A stretch of DNA of 64,000 nucleotides. It comes from Haliclona indistincta (Eukaryota; Porifera; Demospongiae; Haplosclerida; Chalinidae). The position numbers and the translations under genes are program-made. The notes beneath the pieces are model-generated. The model did not search any database and was not told the origin of the DNA. It worked only from the letters and a program-made list of their open reading frames with translations. Below, piece after piece: positions 1 to 10,679 of the stretch; position 1 is the first letter of the stretch; each line of letters begins with the position of its first letter. The stretch spans positions 739,218 to 803,217 of the forward strand of contig OZ024790.1 in NCBI GenBank assembly GCA_964017065.1, read 5' to 3'.

Positions 1-54
1 GGCTATCAGCAGTGATCGTCTCCCAGCAAACAGCGCGCTTTCTAGCCTGTTTAA

Positions 55-640
55 CCCTTTAACCCCTATTGTGGCGGCGACATACATACTTCAGACACCA
101 TAACTTCATCAAAAAGTGTTAAAATATTCTGAAATTAAGCTAAATTGAAGAATACAAATAACCACAAAAAATTGACCGGTTTTCGGCGCGCCCCCTGCGC
201 TAAACGTTATGGCTTCGGCATTTCTATGGCTTCAGTGCAAATTTCACAACATTTTAGGAAAAACAAAATGGCTGCCAAGAAAATTTGGACATTTTAAGGC
301 TTCAGGGTGCTCGGAAACACATTTTTGTGCATTCTCTATGATCTGGGCTACATTTTGCACTCACCAAAACCACTGCTGTTTGTGTGCACTTTTCAGTATC
401 CAGCCCCAAAGCACCAACTTTGAGCAAAATTTGACGAGGCCGTTGCACTTTATCGGCTTCACTTTCGAAGTGGGAGGGGCATATTGACTGACTTGAGTGT
501 GGACAACTGCGGCTACTCACTGGCGTAAAAGGACGCAAATTTGAGACCAGTAGCACAAAAGACACACGAGATATTCACGAGAGAAGTGGTCAGCATTTAC
601 GAGGTTAAAATTTCAGCAAGATAATTTAGTAATTAAAGGG
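55..640. mobile_element. TTAA-flanked short inverted-repeat element, copy A
   Basis: The element is bounded by TTAA on both sides (51-54 and 641-644) and has matching ends CCCTTTAA / TTAAAGGG. TTAA target duplication is the hallmark of piggyBac-type elements. At 586 bp with no transposase it is a non-autonomous (MITE-like) copy. Related copies lie at 6391-8046 (expanded by an insertion) and 57676-58266, with a divergent subfamily at 19104 and 60384. The short open frames inside it are not conserved between copies and are not called as genes. Confidence 0.85.
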
Positions 641-645
641 TTAAA

Positions 646-1559
646 GGCCCGTGAAACGAAGACAACCACGCACACTGTTTCTTAGCTACTCCATAAGTCT
701 CGAGTGTAATACTCATGCCGTCTCAGACTTGGCCAACTTGAAGTCGATAAGTAAAGCTAAGTTTTCAGCAGAAGCCGCAGCTGTAATTGTATTGCTGGCT
801 GAACCAGCTGTCGTTCTGTAAACTTTCGTTTTAGTGGGCTAAAATAGTAAAATCCCAACGCAACTGTTTTACATTACGGCTTCTGCTATATCTCAAGCTC
901 TTTTTCATCTGAATCGATGGTGAACTATAAAAAGAGGTGCCTGACTTTCTAGCAACTGTTTACACGACAAACCACAGCCAATAGCAACTGTATACTCAGC
1001 TAGCATTCCAATGGCGCTGCCCTAACCAACACGCATTTTGGCATAAAACTTCGCCATCGCACGCTGGATCTGGACGTCTTTTAGCTTTACGCGATCGCCA
1101 ACATGTGGGCTATACCGTAACGGAACGATTTTTCTAAATAAACGCCACACTAACGAGAAAAACGGGAAAATTCATGCTGCTCGAAGGGCAATGGCGCTTT
1201 CTAGGCGCGCTAGCAGAAAAATCGCTCTGTTACTAGATTGTAGCTTTGTTGAAATTTGCATTTCTGGAATCTTGTGCTCATTCAAGTCTTCACTGGTGAG
1301 TTTTATGAATAAACACGTCGATCATGGACTGCGTCTCTCCGTGTTCTTGCGAGCAAGCCAGCCCGTTAAGTTTCATGATACGAGTAGCTATCTAGACGCA
1401 CTAGCTTTATTGCTAATATCGCTCTGTCTGCTGCTTTAGTTTTCCAAAAACACTGCCCATAGCAATGCGCAGCACCGTGAATATTAATTAGTTGCGTGCA
1501 CCCTTAAAGTTACAAGGAATTTTGTGAAAAATAAATATTTTCACACCTTTGGGGCTGGT
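646..1559. other. No gene recognised
   Basis: AT-rich filler upstream of the first ankyrin exon. The only sizeable open frame (1191-1439, + strand) shows no recognisable domain or splice context, so it is left uncalled. This may be an intron of the ankyrin gene whose 5' end lies outside the window. Confidence 0.5.
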
Positions 1560-2060
1560 CGCACATTAAAATAGCAAATACAACTGTATACTTAGCCTTG
1601 CTGACTAACAGTGCTGCTCCTATGATGACACCTTGTTATTGTAGGCTGGAGGTGGACGCTGTTTTGCCGTACGTGATCATGAACATGTGGGCTACACCGT
1701 AACAGAAAGATTTTCTAAACACATGCAATATCGGTAAGAAATAATATTTCAGAAAAACCACGCTGATGAACATGCAACGATGCTTTTTTAGGAGCACGAT
1801 CGAAAAATTCGCTCTGTTACTAGATTGTAGCTTCGCTGAAGCCTGCATTGCTGAAATATTAACCCAACAGAAGCTGATTTTATGCCAAAAAATGTTGATC
1901 ATAGACCACAATATCGATAATTTTTTAAGCACGATAGCCTCTTGAGCTCTGTTATACTAGTTGCTGTCAAGAAGCGCTTGCAATAACGATCTGTCTGCTG
2001 TTTTAGTTTTTCAGGAAGACTACCCATAGTAACATGCGTGCCGTAAATACTGATCACCTT
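1560..2060. repeat. Duplicated block (third copies at 14.0-14.4 and 59.6-60.1 kb)
   Basis: This block aligns with 14042-14440 and 59604-60060. Shared landmarks are the stretch reading ACAACTGTATACT near 1580 and the stretch reading ATGACACCTTG near 1624. In each case it sits one intron upstream of, or within the same gene as, an ankyrin exon. This supports duplication of exon plus intron sequence together. Confidence 0.7.
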
Positions 2061-2227
2061 TAATGTGCTCGTATTTTACACATGGAGACATTTTTTGTGA
2101 ATATTAATTAGACTAGTCACGTCAAGGGGTTAGTGCCTGTCTCATCTGTGGGTCCCAGTAGTATCCAGAAACAAGAGACAGTTAATAGTTTATGTGTGTT
2201 ATATTGATCCACTCTTCTCATGTGCAG

Positions 2228-2329
2228 GGTGGATCCACTGCTCTGATGAATGCTGCTCTGAGAGGTCACACAGCCACTGTACAATACCTGGTTGAGCGAA
2301 CAACAGCTCAAGTTAATGCCACAGATAAA
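2228..2329 (+). CDS. Ankyrin-repeat gene 1, ankyrin exon (partial gene, 5' end outside window)
   Basis: The 102-bp exon is preceded by a TGTGCAG acceptor and followed by a GTGAGT donor. It encodes exactly one 34-residue ankyrin repeat with the usual landmarks (TALM, AA, GHTATVQYL, then an N/D-rich loop). Both ends are in phase 0, so it can be skipped or duplicated without a frame change. In-frame partners follow at 8826, 11576, 12328, 18885, 23860, 24416 and 24578. From this exon the chain gives 227 codons including the stop. Ankyrin repeats are protein-binding scaffolds; no catalytic domain is visible and no specific function can be assigned. Confidence 0.8.
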
Positions 2330-2860
2330 GTGAGTCATAGTAACAGTGTACAGTGTATTACTGTACATGTACATTGGGTACTTGTGAATAAACACAAGTA
2401 TCATTGATAGAAATTGAGTGATAGAACTGGCATTGATAATACAGTACATGTGGATAAGCAACGAGCTCGTATACTGCAATCCGGCGAGGGACAGTCATTG
2501 TAACATGTATGTTGGAAGGCTACAGCAGTGATGCTATGTGTTTCAGATGAAATATGATTGTTTTGTGCATACAAACTGATTTTGTTAGTCTATATTAGGC
2601 TGTGTTTACACGGTGACGATAGCAATGGAAACACACTGGGTCTCGACCGTCACAATACGCGTCGTCGTGTAAACAGTTTAAAAACGAAAATGAAAACGCA
2701 TGCGTTCTCATCTCATTAACCACACCCATTATAGGCGTGATGTGAACAATCAACTTACAGCTTGGCGATGTGCGTGCATGATCGACGATGCCACCCAAAA
2801 ACAACTCGAAAGAGGCTGCTTCCAAGTGCCCAAGCCTCCTGCGAAGAAGACTGCCACTTT
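2330..2860 (+). other. Intron sequence of ankyrin gene 1
   Basis: The first about 150 bp after the donor (reading GTCATAGTAACAGTGTACAG and onward) recur almost unchanged after the other 102-bp ankyrin exons. Further on, 2600-2690 holds a short inverted motif (GTGTTTACACGG and CGTCGTGTAAAC), which suggests a small DNA-transposon remnant. Confidence 0.6.
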
Positions 2861-3026
2861 TGTAGTGTTATCAAGAGAGTGTGGCAGATAACTGAGTTTC
2901 TTATTGCATAACAAAAATATATACACACTAACTAACAAGACATGTAAATCAATACAATGAGCATAACCAAGGTGGCGACTCATGGAGCCGCAACAAACTA
3001 ACACATAAAGGTTCAGTTCTACCACA
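2861..3026 (-). repeat. 3' LTR of truncated Ty3/gypsy element
   Basis: On the minus strand the segment begins TGTGGTAGAAC and ends AACACTACA, giving TG...CA ends over 166 bp. A purine-rich tract (GAGAAGGGGAGA, 3027-3038 complement) lies immediately upstream, as expected for the polypurine tract priming plus-strand synthesis. No 5' LTR partner remains in the window. Confidence 0.65.
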
Positions 3027-3036
3027 TCTCCCCTTC

Positions 3037-5284
3037 TCAGAAGGTCAATCTTTGTGGAGCATTGATATGTGTACCAGTTTTGGACCTGGTCATAATGGGG
3101 CTACGAATGATTGGGCGCTGAGGAATTGTTGCTGACTGTGTATCAGTGTCTGACTCTTGACTTGTGGTCACTGGGGGAACTTCATCAACAGGGACTGGGA
3201 CAAGATGATGTCGGTTTCGACGTAGTTGTCCATTCGGTGTAACCACGGTATATGAGCGAGGTTCAGGAGTACTTGTGGTCACTTTGCCTGTAACTTGTTT
3301 GTCCTTTGTCCTGATGTACACGGGAGAGTTATCTGGGAGACAAGGAAGTGAGCGAACACGATGTCGCGAATCATAATTCAATTTCTGTTTCCTCTTGTAC
3401 TCCTGATCTTTGCGACGAAATTCTGAGAGATACGGCCAACTAGGTACAAGTTATTCTCTCACCAGAGGTAAATTAGATCTGAGACGTCGACCCATCAATA
3501 ATTCTGCAGGACTGTATCCACACCAGTTTAGTGGAGTAGATCTGTAGATAAGCAAGGCCATGTGTGGATCACTAGACTTTTTGAGCAATCTCTTGACTGT
3601 CCTGATCGCACGCTCAGCTTGACCATTGCTCTGAGGGTAATGTGGACTACTGGTTTTAAGCTGGAACCTGTACGAGCTGGCAAAAGCAGACATTTCCTGT
3701 GAGTCGAACTGGCGACCATTATCACTCCTCATTATCTCAGGGATCCCATGTCGCGAGAAGATAGACTTGAGGATGTTGACAACTGCTGTAGAAGTTGTAG
3801 TTGTTAGTTTTATCACCTCAGGATAGCGCGAGTAATAATCAACGACCAACAGGTAAAGGGCATCTGCCAGCTGGAATATGTCTGCACCCACCACCTGCCA
3901 AGGATACTGAGGTAAGACTGAAGGAATCAGTGGTTCACGAGGGTTTGTAGACAGAGCAGCACATTGTTCACAGTTAACCACAGCATTCTTTAACTGTTGA
4001 GAGTATCCCGGCCACCAAACACATGTTTGAGCTCTATAATTAGACAGGCATTTTTGAATGCCGAGATGACCACGATGTATCTTCTCAATGGTACTTGCTT
4101 GCAGAGGGAACGGCACCACAATTCGTGTTCCATAGAGAAGGAGATCATCCACAACTGAAATCTTGTTTCTTGCTTCCCAATAAGGACGCAGACTGGCTGT
4201 TATCAGGCGTTTGTTCGGCCATGAACCTCGACAATATTCGATCACTTGGGAACAAATTTGATCTTTCGCTTGTGCTGTCCGGAAGTTAGCAAGAGCACCT
4301 GGAGTTGCTGGTAAAGAAGAAACAGCAGTGTTCACAAATGATTCCACCTCGTCTATTGCAGTACGTTCTATCTCTTTGAGAGGGGGAGTAACACGTGACA
4401 AGACATCTGCAGTATGTAGCTGTTTTCCCGGAGTGTGTTCGATCGAGTAGTCAAATCTGGATAGTCTGAGTCGGAACCTCAGTATTCTAGGGGGTAGGTC
4501 ATTCAATTGCTTTGAACCTAATAGTGACACCAGAGGTTTGTGGTCGGTCTCAATAGTCACATGCTTACCCAGAATATAGTCCGTGAATCTTTCACAGGCC
4601 CATGTCGAGGCTAATGCTTCCTTTTCTATTTGAGCATATCGTTTTTCAACTTCTGAGAGAGAGCGGGAAGCATAGACTACTGGTTTCCAGGGAGCAGAGG
4701 ATTGTTGTCTTTGTAGAAGGACTGCACCGAGACTGTGGCATGATGCATCAGCTGATACTTTCGTTTCTGCGGCAGTACTGTACGTGACCAGCACGGTTGG
4801 TTTAGTGAGAACATCTTTCACTGCAGAGAACGCTTTGTCCAACATCGGATTCCATGTCCAGACATTCTTGACACTGAGTAACTGTCGAAGAGGATAAGTC
4901 AGCTCAGAGAGGTGAAACGAAAATTTACTCGATTCGTTTACCATGCCCAAGAATCGTCTAAGCTCCGTCACATTCGTTGGGGGAGGCATTCTGGTGATGG
5001 CTGCAGTCTTGTCTGGATCAGCAGAGACTCCATTCTTGTCAATAATATGACCCAAGAAATTTATCCTTGTTTGGCGGAAAGCACACTTGTTGACGTTGAG
5101 AGTAGCTCCGGAAGACTGTATTCGTCCCAGCACTGTCTGAAGCCTGTGATCATGTTCTGCTTCTGTATGACCAAACACAAGAACGTCATCAATCCAACAC
5201 AATACACCATTCAAACCTTCTAAGAGCATACTCATCCTCTTTTGATAGACTTCGGGAGCGCTCGATATGCCAAAGGGTAATTTG
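3037..5284 (-). pseudogene. pol: Gypsy Pol fragment: RT (partial), RNase H, integrase
   Basis: The fragment starts within reverse transcriptase at LPFGISSAPE and keeps the active-site block WIDDVLVFG. It continues through RNase H (SADASCHSLGAVLL, then TDHKPL), an HHCC integrase zinc finger (HRGHLGIQ ... NCEQC), and the integrase core with SDNGRQFDS and the SNGQAERAI block holding the last acidic residue. The upstream RT Asp is absent because of truncation. One in-frame TAA (3451-3453 complement) separates the integrase core from a C-terminal tail that stays open in the same frame to 3037. The copy is therefore dead both by truncation and by a stop. Confidence 0.9.
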
Positions 5285-5471
5285 TTGGGGGCCTGGTAAA
5301 ACGCGGAATACGGAATAACGGATAAAATTGGGCGTGTAAGGTGGGCGCTGCTGATCAAAAATTAATGTAAACAACTGGTCAGTCTCGCACTGGGACGCTG
5401 CAAAACATGGATTTGACTGGAATGGCGCCATTATGGCGTAGTGTCGCTAGAAACTAAACCCAAAACCCTAA

Positions 5472-5633
5472 AACGTTCGCCTAACAGCGCCCAGTATGGA
5501 CCTAACAGCGCCCAGTATTCGCCTAACAGCGCCCAGTATTTGCCTAACAGCGCCCAGTATTCGCCTAACTGCACTGTTAGGCGAATACTGGGCGCTGTTA
5601 GGTCCATACTAGGCGCCGTTAGGCGAATACTGA
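5472..5633. repeat. 21-bp tandem repeats arranged as a palindrome
   Basis: Four to five units of about 21 bp sharing the core CCTAACAGCGCCCAGTA run in the + direction. They are followed by about three units in the opposite orientation, so the block can fold into a hairpin. Because 21 is divisible by 3, it creates a spurious open frame repeating a seven-residue peptide. The same unit occurs inverted at 8145-8262, at the edge of the 6166-8391 element. Confidence 0.8.
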
Positions 5634-6165
5634 TGTAGAGCACTCCTTACCTACATTAAGTAATACGTAATGTAAAGGAAAGACTACATTGTACAAAGCT
5701 TATAGTGCCCAAATAGTATTTTGACTCAGTGTACTACACAATACAGGGGCAATTATAATTTTTCAAACTGTCCTGACAACTTGTCAGAGCACAACAATTT
5801 TTGCACTGACAGGGTTAGTGCCTGTCTCATCTGTTGGTCCCAGTAGTATCCCGTCATGTATAATAGTGACCACAGTATGGTTTGTAGTGGTAGGGAGGGA
5901 GCTGGTGAACAGGTTCACTAGTGTTGTGATGGAAAAAATCCTTTGAAAATTCTAAGCACGAGAAAAGTACAATCTTCTTTCAGCACAGCTATTCTCGTAG
6001 AACGGAATTTTTTCTTGAGCCTCAGGATAAATAATTGAAACAGCCAACCACGGTATATTTGTTGTCAGATGAGCACCCGTACAAACAGGGGCTGAACAGC
6101 TTAGTTTGTCTCGTGCAGTAGCGTTACACTCTGGGTTCAAGAATAGAAAATGCACTATTCTCACG
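5634..6165. repeat. Mosaic of dispersed repeat fragments
   Basis: 5636-5810 recurs at 14864-14960 and 55580-55735 (landmark TAATACGTAATGTAAAGG). 5812-5935 recurs at 12225-12260 and 16765-16890 (landmark GTTAGTGCCTGTCTCATCTG). 5998-6040 recurs in the same orientation at 8398-8437. No gene is seen. Confidence 0.65.
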
Positions 6166-6390
6166 GGCAGTATTGAATCACTGGACTGGACTGCTGGACT
6201 GGACCACTGGACTGGACTGCTGGACTGGACCACTGGACTGGACTACTGGACTGACCTTAGCGAAACGAAACAGAAAACCGCACCCATAATTACTATAGTT
6301 ACTACTAAACTCAAGACCCTAAAACTTCGCCTAACCAGTATTCGCTAACGGGTGATTTAACACTAAGGATCGTCGTTCCCGGCGTTTTAA

Positions 6391-8046
6391 CCCTTTAAGC
6401 CCATTGACGCCATTTGGTGTCATACATACAGTGTTCCACACTAAGAGAGTAGAAAAATAGTTTTTGCACATTTTGGTTCATATCTCAGTAACTAATGATC
6501 CTACTGGCATGTTGCATGTATCAGAATGATCATCTATCCTTACTGAACACCCTGATTCATATGGCTTCAAGTCACGTGACATGGGCGTGGCACAACACGG
6601 CGGGATGTCGGACCCTCTGGAAGGACAACCTTTAGGAGAGAACTTTTGAATTACTGGTAGTTAAGATTTCTTAACGCTGCATTAAAACCCTCACCCAGGG
6701 CGCCTACCTGTGGGCTGAGTGTTTTGCCTTAACTTTCATTAGTTCGGCGTCAGGGAGCAAATAATAGCGTCCTCGACCGACCAAAAGCTTTAGGACGGGA
6801 AATCCGATTCTCTGGTAGTTAAGGTCCAAGATAAGTAAATTACATTGCCAATACATTCATCTTTACTTTAGAACTTGCGCAGAGTCTGTAGAAATACGCA
6901 CATCGACAAACGCGACTGGTCTCTGCTGGAGAGCTGTTTTCTGACCGCCATCTTGCCAGGTTAATGGATTTTTGTGATGTCACGAATGATAAATATTATC
7001 ATGCAATGAGTCATAACCAATACAAAATACATTGAATCAGTTTAGTAGTTATGACTCATCACTGGTTAATAACCAACGTGTGACATCACAAAAATCCATT
7101 AACTAGCAAGATGGCGGTCAGAAAACAGCTCTCCAGCAGATACCAGTCGCGTTTGTCGATGTGCGTATTTCTACAGACTCTGCGCAAGTTAAGTAAAGAT
7201 GAATGTATTGGCAATGTAATTTACTTATCTTGGACCTTAACTACCAGAGAATCGGATTTCCCGTCCTAAAGCTTTTGGTCGGTCGAGGACGCTATTATTT
7301 GCTCCCTGACGCCGAACTAATGAAAGTTAAGGCAAAACACTCAGCCCAGCGTAAAGAAATCTTAACTACCAGTAATTCAAAAGTTCTCTCCTAAAGGTTG
7401 TCCTTCCAGAGGGTCCGATATCCCGCCGTGTTGTGCCACGCCCATGTCACGTGACTTGAAGCCATATGAATCAGGGTGTTCAGTAAGGATAGAGGATCAT
7501 TCTGATACATGCAACATGCCAGTAGGATCATTAATTACTGAGATATGAAGCAAAATGTGCAAAAAATATTTTTCTACTCTCTTCGTGTGGAACACTGTAC
7601 TTTAGACAGCATAACATTCCGGCATTTTCTATGGCTTCAGTGCAAATTTCACAACGTTTTAGAAAAACAAAACGGAAGCCAAGAAAATTTGGACATTTTA
7701 TGGCTTCGGGTGCTCGGACAACACATTTTTGCGCATTCTCTATGATCTGGGCTACATTTTACACTCACCAAAACCACTGCTATTTGTATGTATTTTTCAG
7801 TAGCCAGCCCCAAAGTACTAACTTTGAGCAAAATTTGACGAGGTCGCTGCACTTTATCGGCTTCATTTCCGAAGTGGGAGGGGCATATCGACCGACTGAC
7901 TTGAGTGTGGGCAATTGCGGCTACTCACTGGCGTAAAAGGACGCAAATTTGAGACCATTAGCACAAAAGACACGAGATATTCACGATAGAAGTGGTCAGC
8001 ATTTACGAGGTTAAAATTTCAGCAAGATAATTTAGTAATTAAAGGG
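6391..8046. mobile_element. TTAA-flanked element (copy B) nested in the long-TIR element
   Basis: Flanked by TTAA (6387-6390, 8047-8050), with CCCTTTAA / TTAAAGGG ends as in copy A. Outside the foldback at 6429-7597 it matches copies at 55-640 and 57676-58266. The flanking 30-bp motif containing CACTAAGGATCGTCG occurs on both sides, so the insertion hit a tandem-repeat array of the host element. Confidence 0.85.
6429..7597. mobile_element. TA-flanked foldback element nested in the TTAA element
   Basis: A 1,169-bp near-perfect hairpin with arms of about 560 bp, centred near 7015. The ends are CAGTGTTCC / GGAACACTG, with TA on each side (6427-6428, 7598-7599). Removing it with one TA restores the sequence seen in related TTAA copies (CATACATACTT...AGACAGC). 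A TA duplication is characteristic of Tc1/mariner-type insertion. There is no coding capacity; the short open frames are palindrome artefacts. Confidence 0.85.
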
Positions 8047-8144
8047 TTAACACTAAGGATCGTCGTTCCCGGCGTTCTAACACTAAGGATCGTGAGGTGG
8101 CGAATATTTAGGTTGATCCCCATGTATGGGGATCAACATGGATC

Positions 8145-8262
8145 CCAGTATGGACCTATAACAGCGCCCAGTATACTGGGCGCTGTTATAGGTCCATACT
8201 GGACGCTGTTAGGCGAATACTGGGCGCTGTTAGGCGAATACTGGGCGCTGTTAGGCGAAGGT
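8145..8262. repeat. 21-bp repeats, inverted arrangement
   Basis: Units with the core TACTGGGCGCTGTTA face a short oppositely oriented array across a centre near 8172. It is the same family as 5472-5633 and forms the subterminal part of the 6166-8391 element. Confidence 0.75.
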
Positions 8263-8400
8263 TTTTATGGTCTTTGGTTTAGTAGTATAGTAATTATGGG
8301 TGCGGTTTCCTGTTTCGTTTCGCAAAGGTCAGTCCAGTAGTGCAGTCCAGTGGTCCAGTCCAGCAGTCCAGTCCAGTTATTCAATACTGCCATTCTCACG

Positions 8401-8825
8401 GAATTTTTTCTCGAGCCTCAGGATAAATAATTGTCAGCTCAGCACAGCAGCTCCAGGGATCCTGTTGTATGATCGAGCGATAAACAGCTTTGAAACAATG
8501 AGATAGCCGAACCACGAACGTACAGGTGATCTAGCGACGCCACGATGTGGCTGGCTAGGCTATCACATGCTTTCACGAGTACATACAGTTGCTCTCAGGT
8601 TGCCTGATGTGTGCCATGTTCAAGGAGGTGCGGTCTAAAAATAGCATATCCGCTAGTGAAAGTTCGGTGGCAGAAAATCTAATTAAAACGTGGGCGATTC
8701 ACACTCCTTCTCTTAGTATTACTATCACAAGTACCTGGACCTGTTACAAATGATTGTGTGATAATGATATTAGAGACAGTTAATAGTTCATGTGTGTTGT
8801 ATTGATCCACTCTTCTCATGTGCAG
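8401..8825 (+). other. Intron sequence, no gene seen
   Basis: Filler between the long-TIR element and the next ankyrin exon. The last 50 bp (TGTTGTATTGATCCACTCTTCTCATGTGCAG region) is the conserved 3' end of the intron cassette that precedes all the 102-bp ankyrin exons. Confidence 0.5.
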
Positions 8826-8927
8826 AAGGGAAACACTGCTCTGATGTGGGCTGCTAGTGAGGGTCACACAGCCATTGTACAATACCTGGTTGAGAGAACA
8901 ACAGCTCAAGTTAATGCCGCAAATAAT
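8826..8927 (+). CDS. Ankyrin-repeat gene 1, ankyrin exon
   Basis: A 102-bp phase 0-0 exon with acceptor TGCAG and donor GTGAGT. It encodes one 34-residue ankyrin repeat (NTALMWAA, GHTAIVQYLVER). It joins in frame to the exons at 2228 and 11576. The intron separating it from the next exon would be only about 100 bp without the 2.5-kb hAT insertion. Confidence 0.8.
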
Positions 8928-9324
8928 GTGAGTCATAGTAACAGTGTACAGTGTATTACTGTACATGTACATTGGGTACTTGTGAATTAACACAAGTATT
9001 ATTGATAGAAATTGAGTGATAGAACTAGGGCTGAAACGAATAACACATTTTCATGTTCGAATAGTCACTAGCTAAAACGAACGAATAGTCGAATACTCCC
9101 TCTATTATCGGAATAAAACTAGCTCTAGCAACCAGTGCGCAAGAACAAAATATGTTTGAAAGTTTTATATCAACATAAAGTCAGGGCTCAGGCTTGATTT
9201 GTGGACTGGTTACAAATAGCCCAAGTTTCCCAACTGCTAAAAGACTTCAAACGAATATTCGAATAGCTGCAATCAAGAGTAAATAATAGAAGGGAGAGTA
9301 TCCAACTCCATATACCCGTCAAGG

Positions 9325-10104
9325 TAGGGTTGGGCGGTATCAGATTTTTCATATACCGGTATAGTAACCAAGTTGATACCGTGATATTAACTAATACCGG
9401 TATAACTGTTAAATAAACTGGGAGGAGTTTATTAGGTGGGCGTTAATCGGAATTGTTATTATTAACTCGCCACAAACACCCTGGCTTTTGAACCCTGGCT
9501 TTTCAACGCTGTATATTCTTTAGCTAAGCAATGTGTTACAGAGTTGGTGAGTTTTCGCCATCGCTTGCTGCTACGGGTATACTTCTGGTTAGCTGCAACA
9601 GCTTCGACGATTGTGCGCTGTCGATTTCGCGTGGTCGCGAAGAGCAGGCTGGCCTCAGTACTTGCTCTGATTCCTGGTTTTAAGGCGGCATACTCAGTGG
9701 GATGCTTAATTTCCAGGTGAGAAAATAAGTTGGATGTATTGCCTCCCTTGGCTGCGGCAGGGTACTTGCAAAGACGACAGATCGCCGACGATGGGTCGGC
9801 TGGCTTGCTGTCAGGTCCTGGCTTAAAACCAAAATAAGCCCAAACGGGTGACTTCGTTTTTGGTTTATTGACAAGTGCTGGCTCCTGATCTTGATCCATA
9901 GCAGCTACTGCTGCCTAGCCGCTGCAAGCTTTGCTTTTACCGCCATACGTACGCGCGCGTTTCATGCGGTAGGCGTTACCGCAATAATTATCGATTATAC
10001 CGGTAATATCGATATACCGGTATTAAAAATATTATGGTATCGCGCAACCGGTTTGGGTTTAATACCGACTGTAGTTACTAATACCAGTTTACCGCCCAAC
10101 CCTA
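9325..10104. mobile_element. hAT-type element (inner), carrying a BED zinc-finger fragment
   Basis: The ends are TAGGGTTGGGCGGTAT and TACCGCCCAACCCTA, with perfect 8-bp duplications CGTCAAGG (9317-9324, 10105-10112). ATACCGGTAT motifs lie near both ends, as in many animal hAT families. At 780 bp it is an internally deleted copy, inserted in the left arm of the outer hAT element. Confidence 0.9.
9462..9899 (-). pseudogene. hAT transposase N-terminus (BED zinc finger), truncated
   Basis: An open frame of 145 codons. Residues about 17-67 form a BED zinc finger: SPVWAYFGF, CRLC, GNTSNLFSHL and the closing IKHP. The segment after it (YTRSSKRWRKLTNSVTHCLA) resembles the start of the hAT transposase region in ZBED-type proteins. 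The catalytic core and the C-terminal dimerisation domain are missing, so it cannot be an active transposase; it could at most bind DNA. Confidence 0.85.
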
Positions 10105-10521
10105 CGTCAAGGACACTCTCGGGAAGGTAACGTGACCAGCACGCGAGCAAATTGACGTAATCTGACGTATATGTGGCAGTGAAAATTTTGCCTACGTAGC
10201 ACTATGTAGCTTGTTGTCGCGCCGCATGAAGCGAACAGCAGAAGCAGCAAGCGACTCCGTTCCACAAACAAATCGAGCAGCCACGGTTTCACCAGATAGT
10301 TTTATTTCTGCCTTAAACACTGCTGGATAAAAATAATATGGCGGGTGGCTTGATTTTCGTGTGGGACGCACTGTGACCCACAGTCATCTTCTGGTGTACT
10401 CCAACTGTGGTACTGGCATCCACCTGCAGGCTCTACATCGCGCATTCGACGTGTTGTCGATGAAAATGGTAGCTTTGAGCCTTTGACTTTCAAGTGCTGT
10501 CGTGATCGTGGGCGCGCGTAC

Positions 10522-10679
10522 TAAATATAAGTTAGACGTCGAGGCCATGGGATCTACGCGGTATAGAAACCCGAGAGGAAGCCATATAGAACCCGAGCGC
10601 GTAGCGCGAGGGTTCTATGGCAATTCGAGGGTTTCTATACCGCGTAGATCCCATTGGCCGAGGCGTCTAACTTATTTAG
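10522..10679. repeat. Hairpin (158-bp inverted repeat)
   Basis: Arms reading TAAGTTAGACG...GGGATCTACGCGG and the complement pair across a centre near 10600, leaving a small GC-rich loop (GCGCGTAGCGCG). It lies inside the outer hAT element and looks like a small palindromic insertion. The open frame starting at 10689 beside it has no recognisable domain. Confidence 0.75.

Larger units (their letters stand above)
2861..5284 (-). mobile_element. 5'-truncated Ty3/gypsy LTR retrotransposon
   Basis: Contains the 3' part of pol, a polypurine tract and the 3' LTR. Gag, protease and the first part of reverse transcriptase are missing: homology stops abruptly near 5284, where the coding strand changes to unrelated sequence. 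It lies antisense in an intron of ankyrin gene 1. Confidence 0.85.
6166..8391. mobile_element. Mutator-like long-TIR element with 9-bp target duplication (host of a nested insertion)
   Basis: The ends are inverted repeats GGCAGTATTGAAT...ATTCAATACTGCC, continuing inward through CTGGACTGGAC tandem units and a shared subterminal block. ATTCTCACG flanks it on both sides (6157-6165 and 8392-8400). A 9-bp duplication with long inverted ends is typical of Mutator-like elements. No MURA-type transposase is present, so it is non-autonomous. Most of its length is the nested TTAA element. It lies in an intron of ankyrin gene 1. Confidence 0.7.

Noticed and set aside
2117..2479. Minus-strand ORFs overlapping each ankyrin exon (also near 8679, 12190, 55237, 60159)
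   Set aside because: They are antisense shadows of the conserved exon-intron cassette; the + strand has the splice sites and the ankyrin consensus.
5431..5643. Proline/Asn or Leu/Trp repeat proteins on both strands
   Set aside because: They arise from the 21-bp palindromic repeat; no start context, domain or conservation supports them.
6106..6348. Protein with Leu-Asp-Trp-Thr repeats
   Set aside because: Translation of the CTGGACTGGAC tandem terminal repeat of the long-TIR element.
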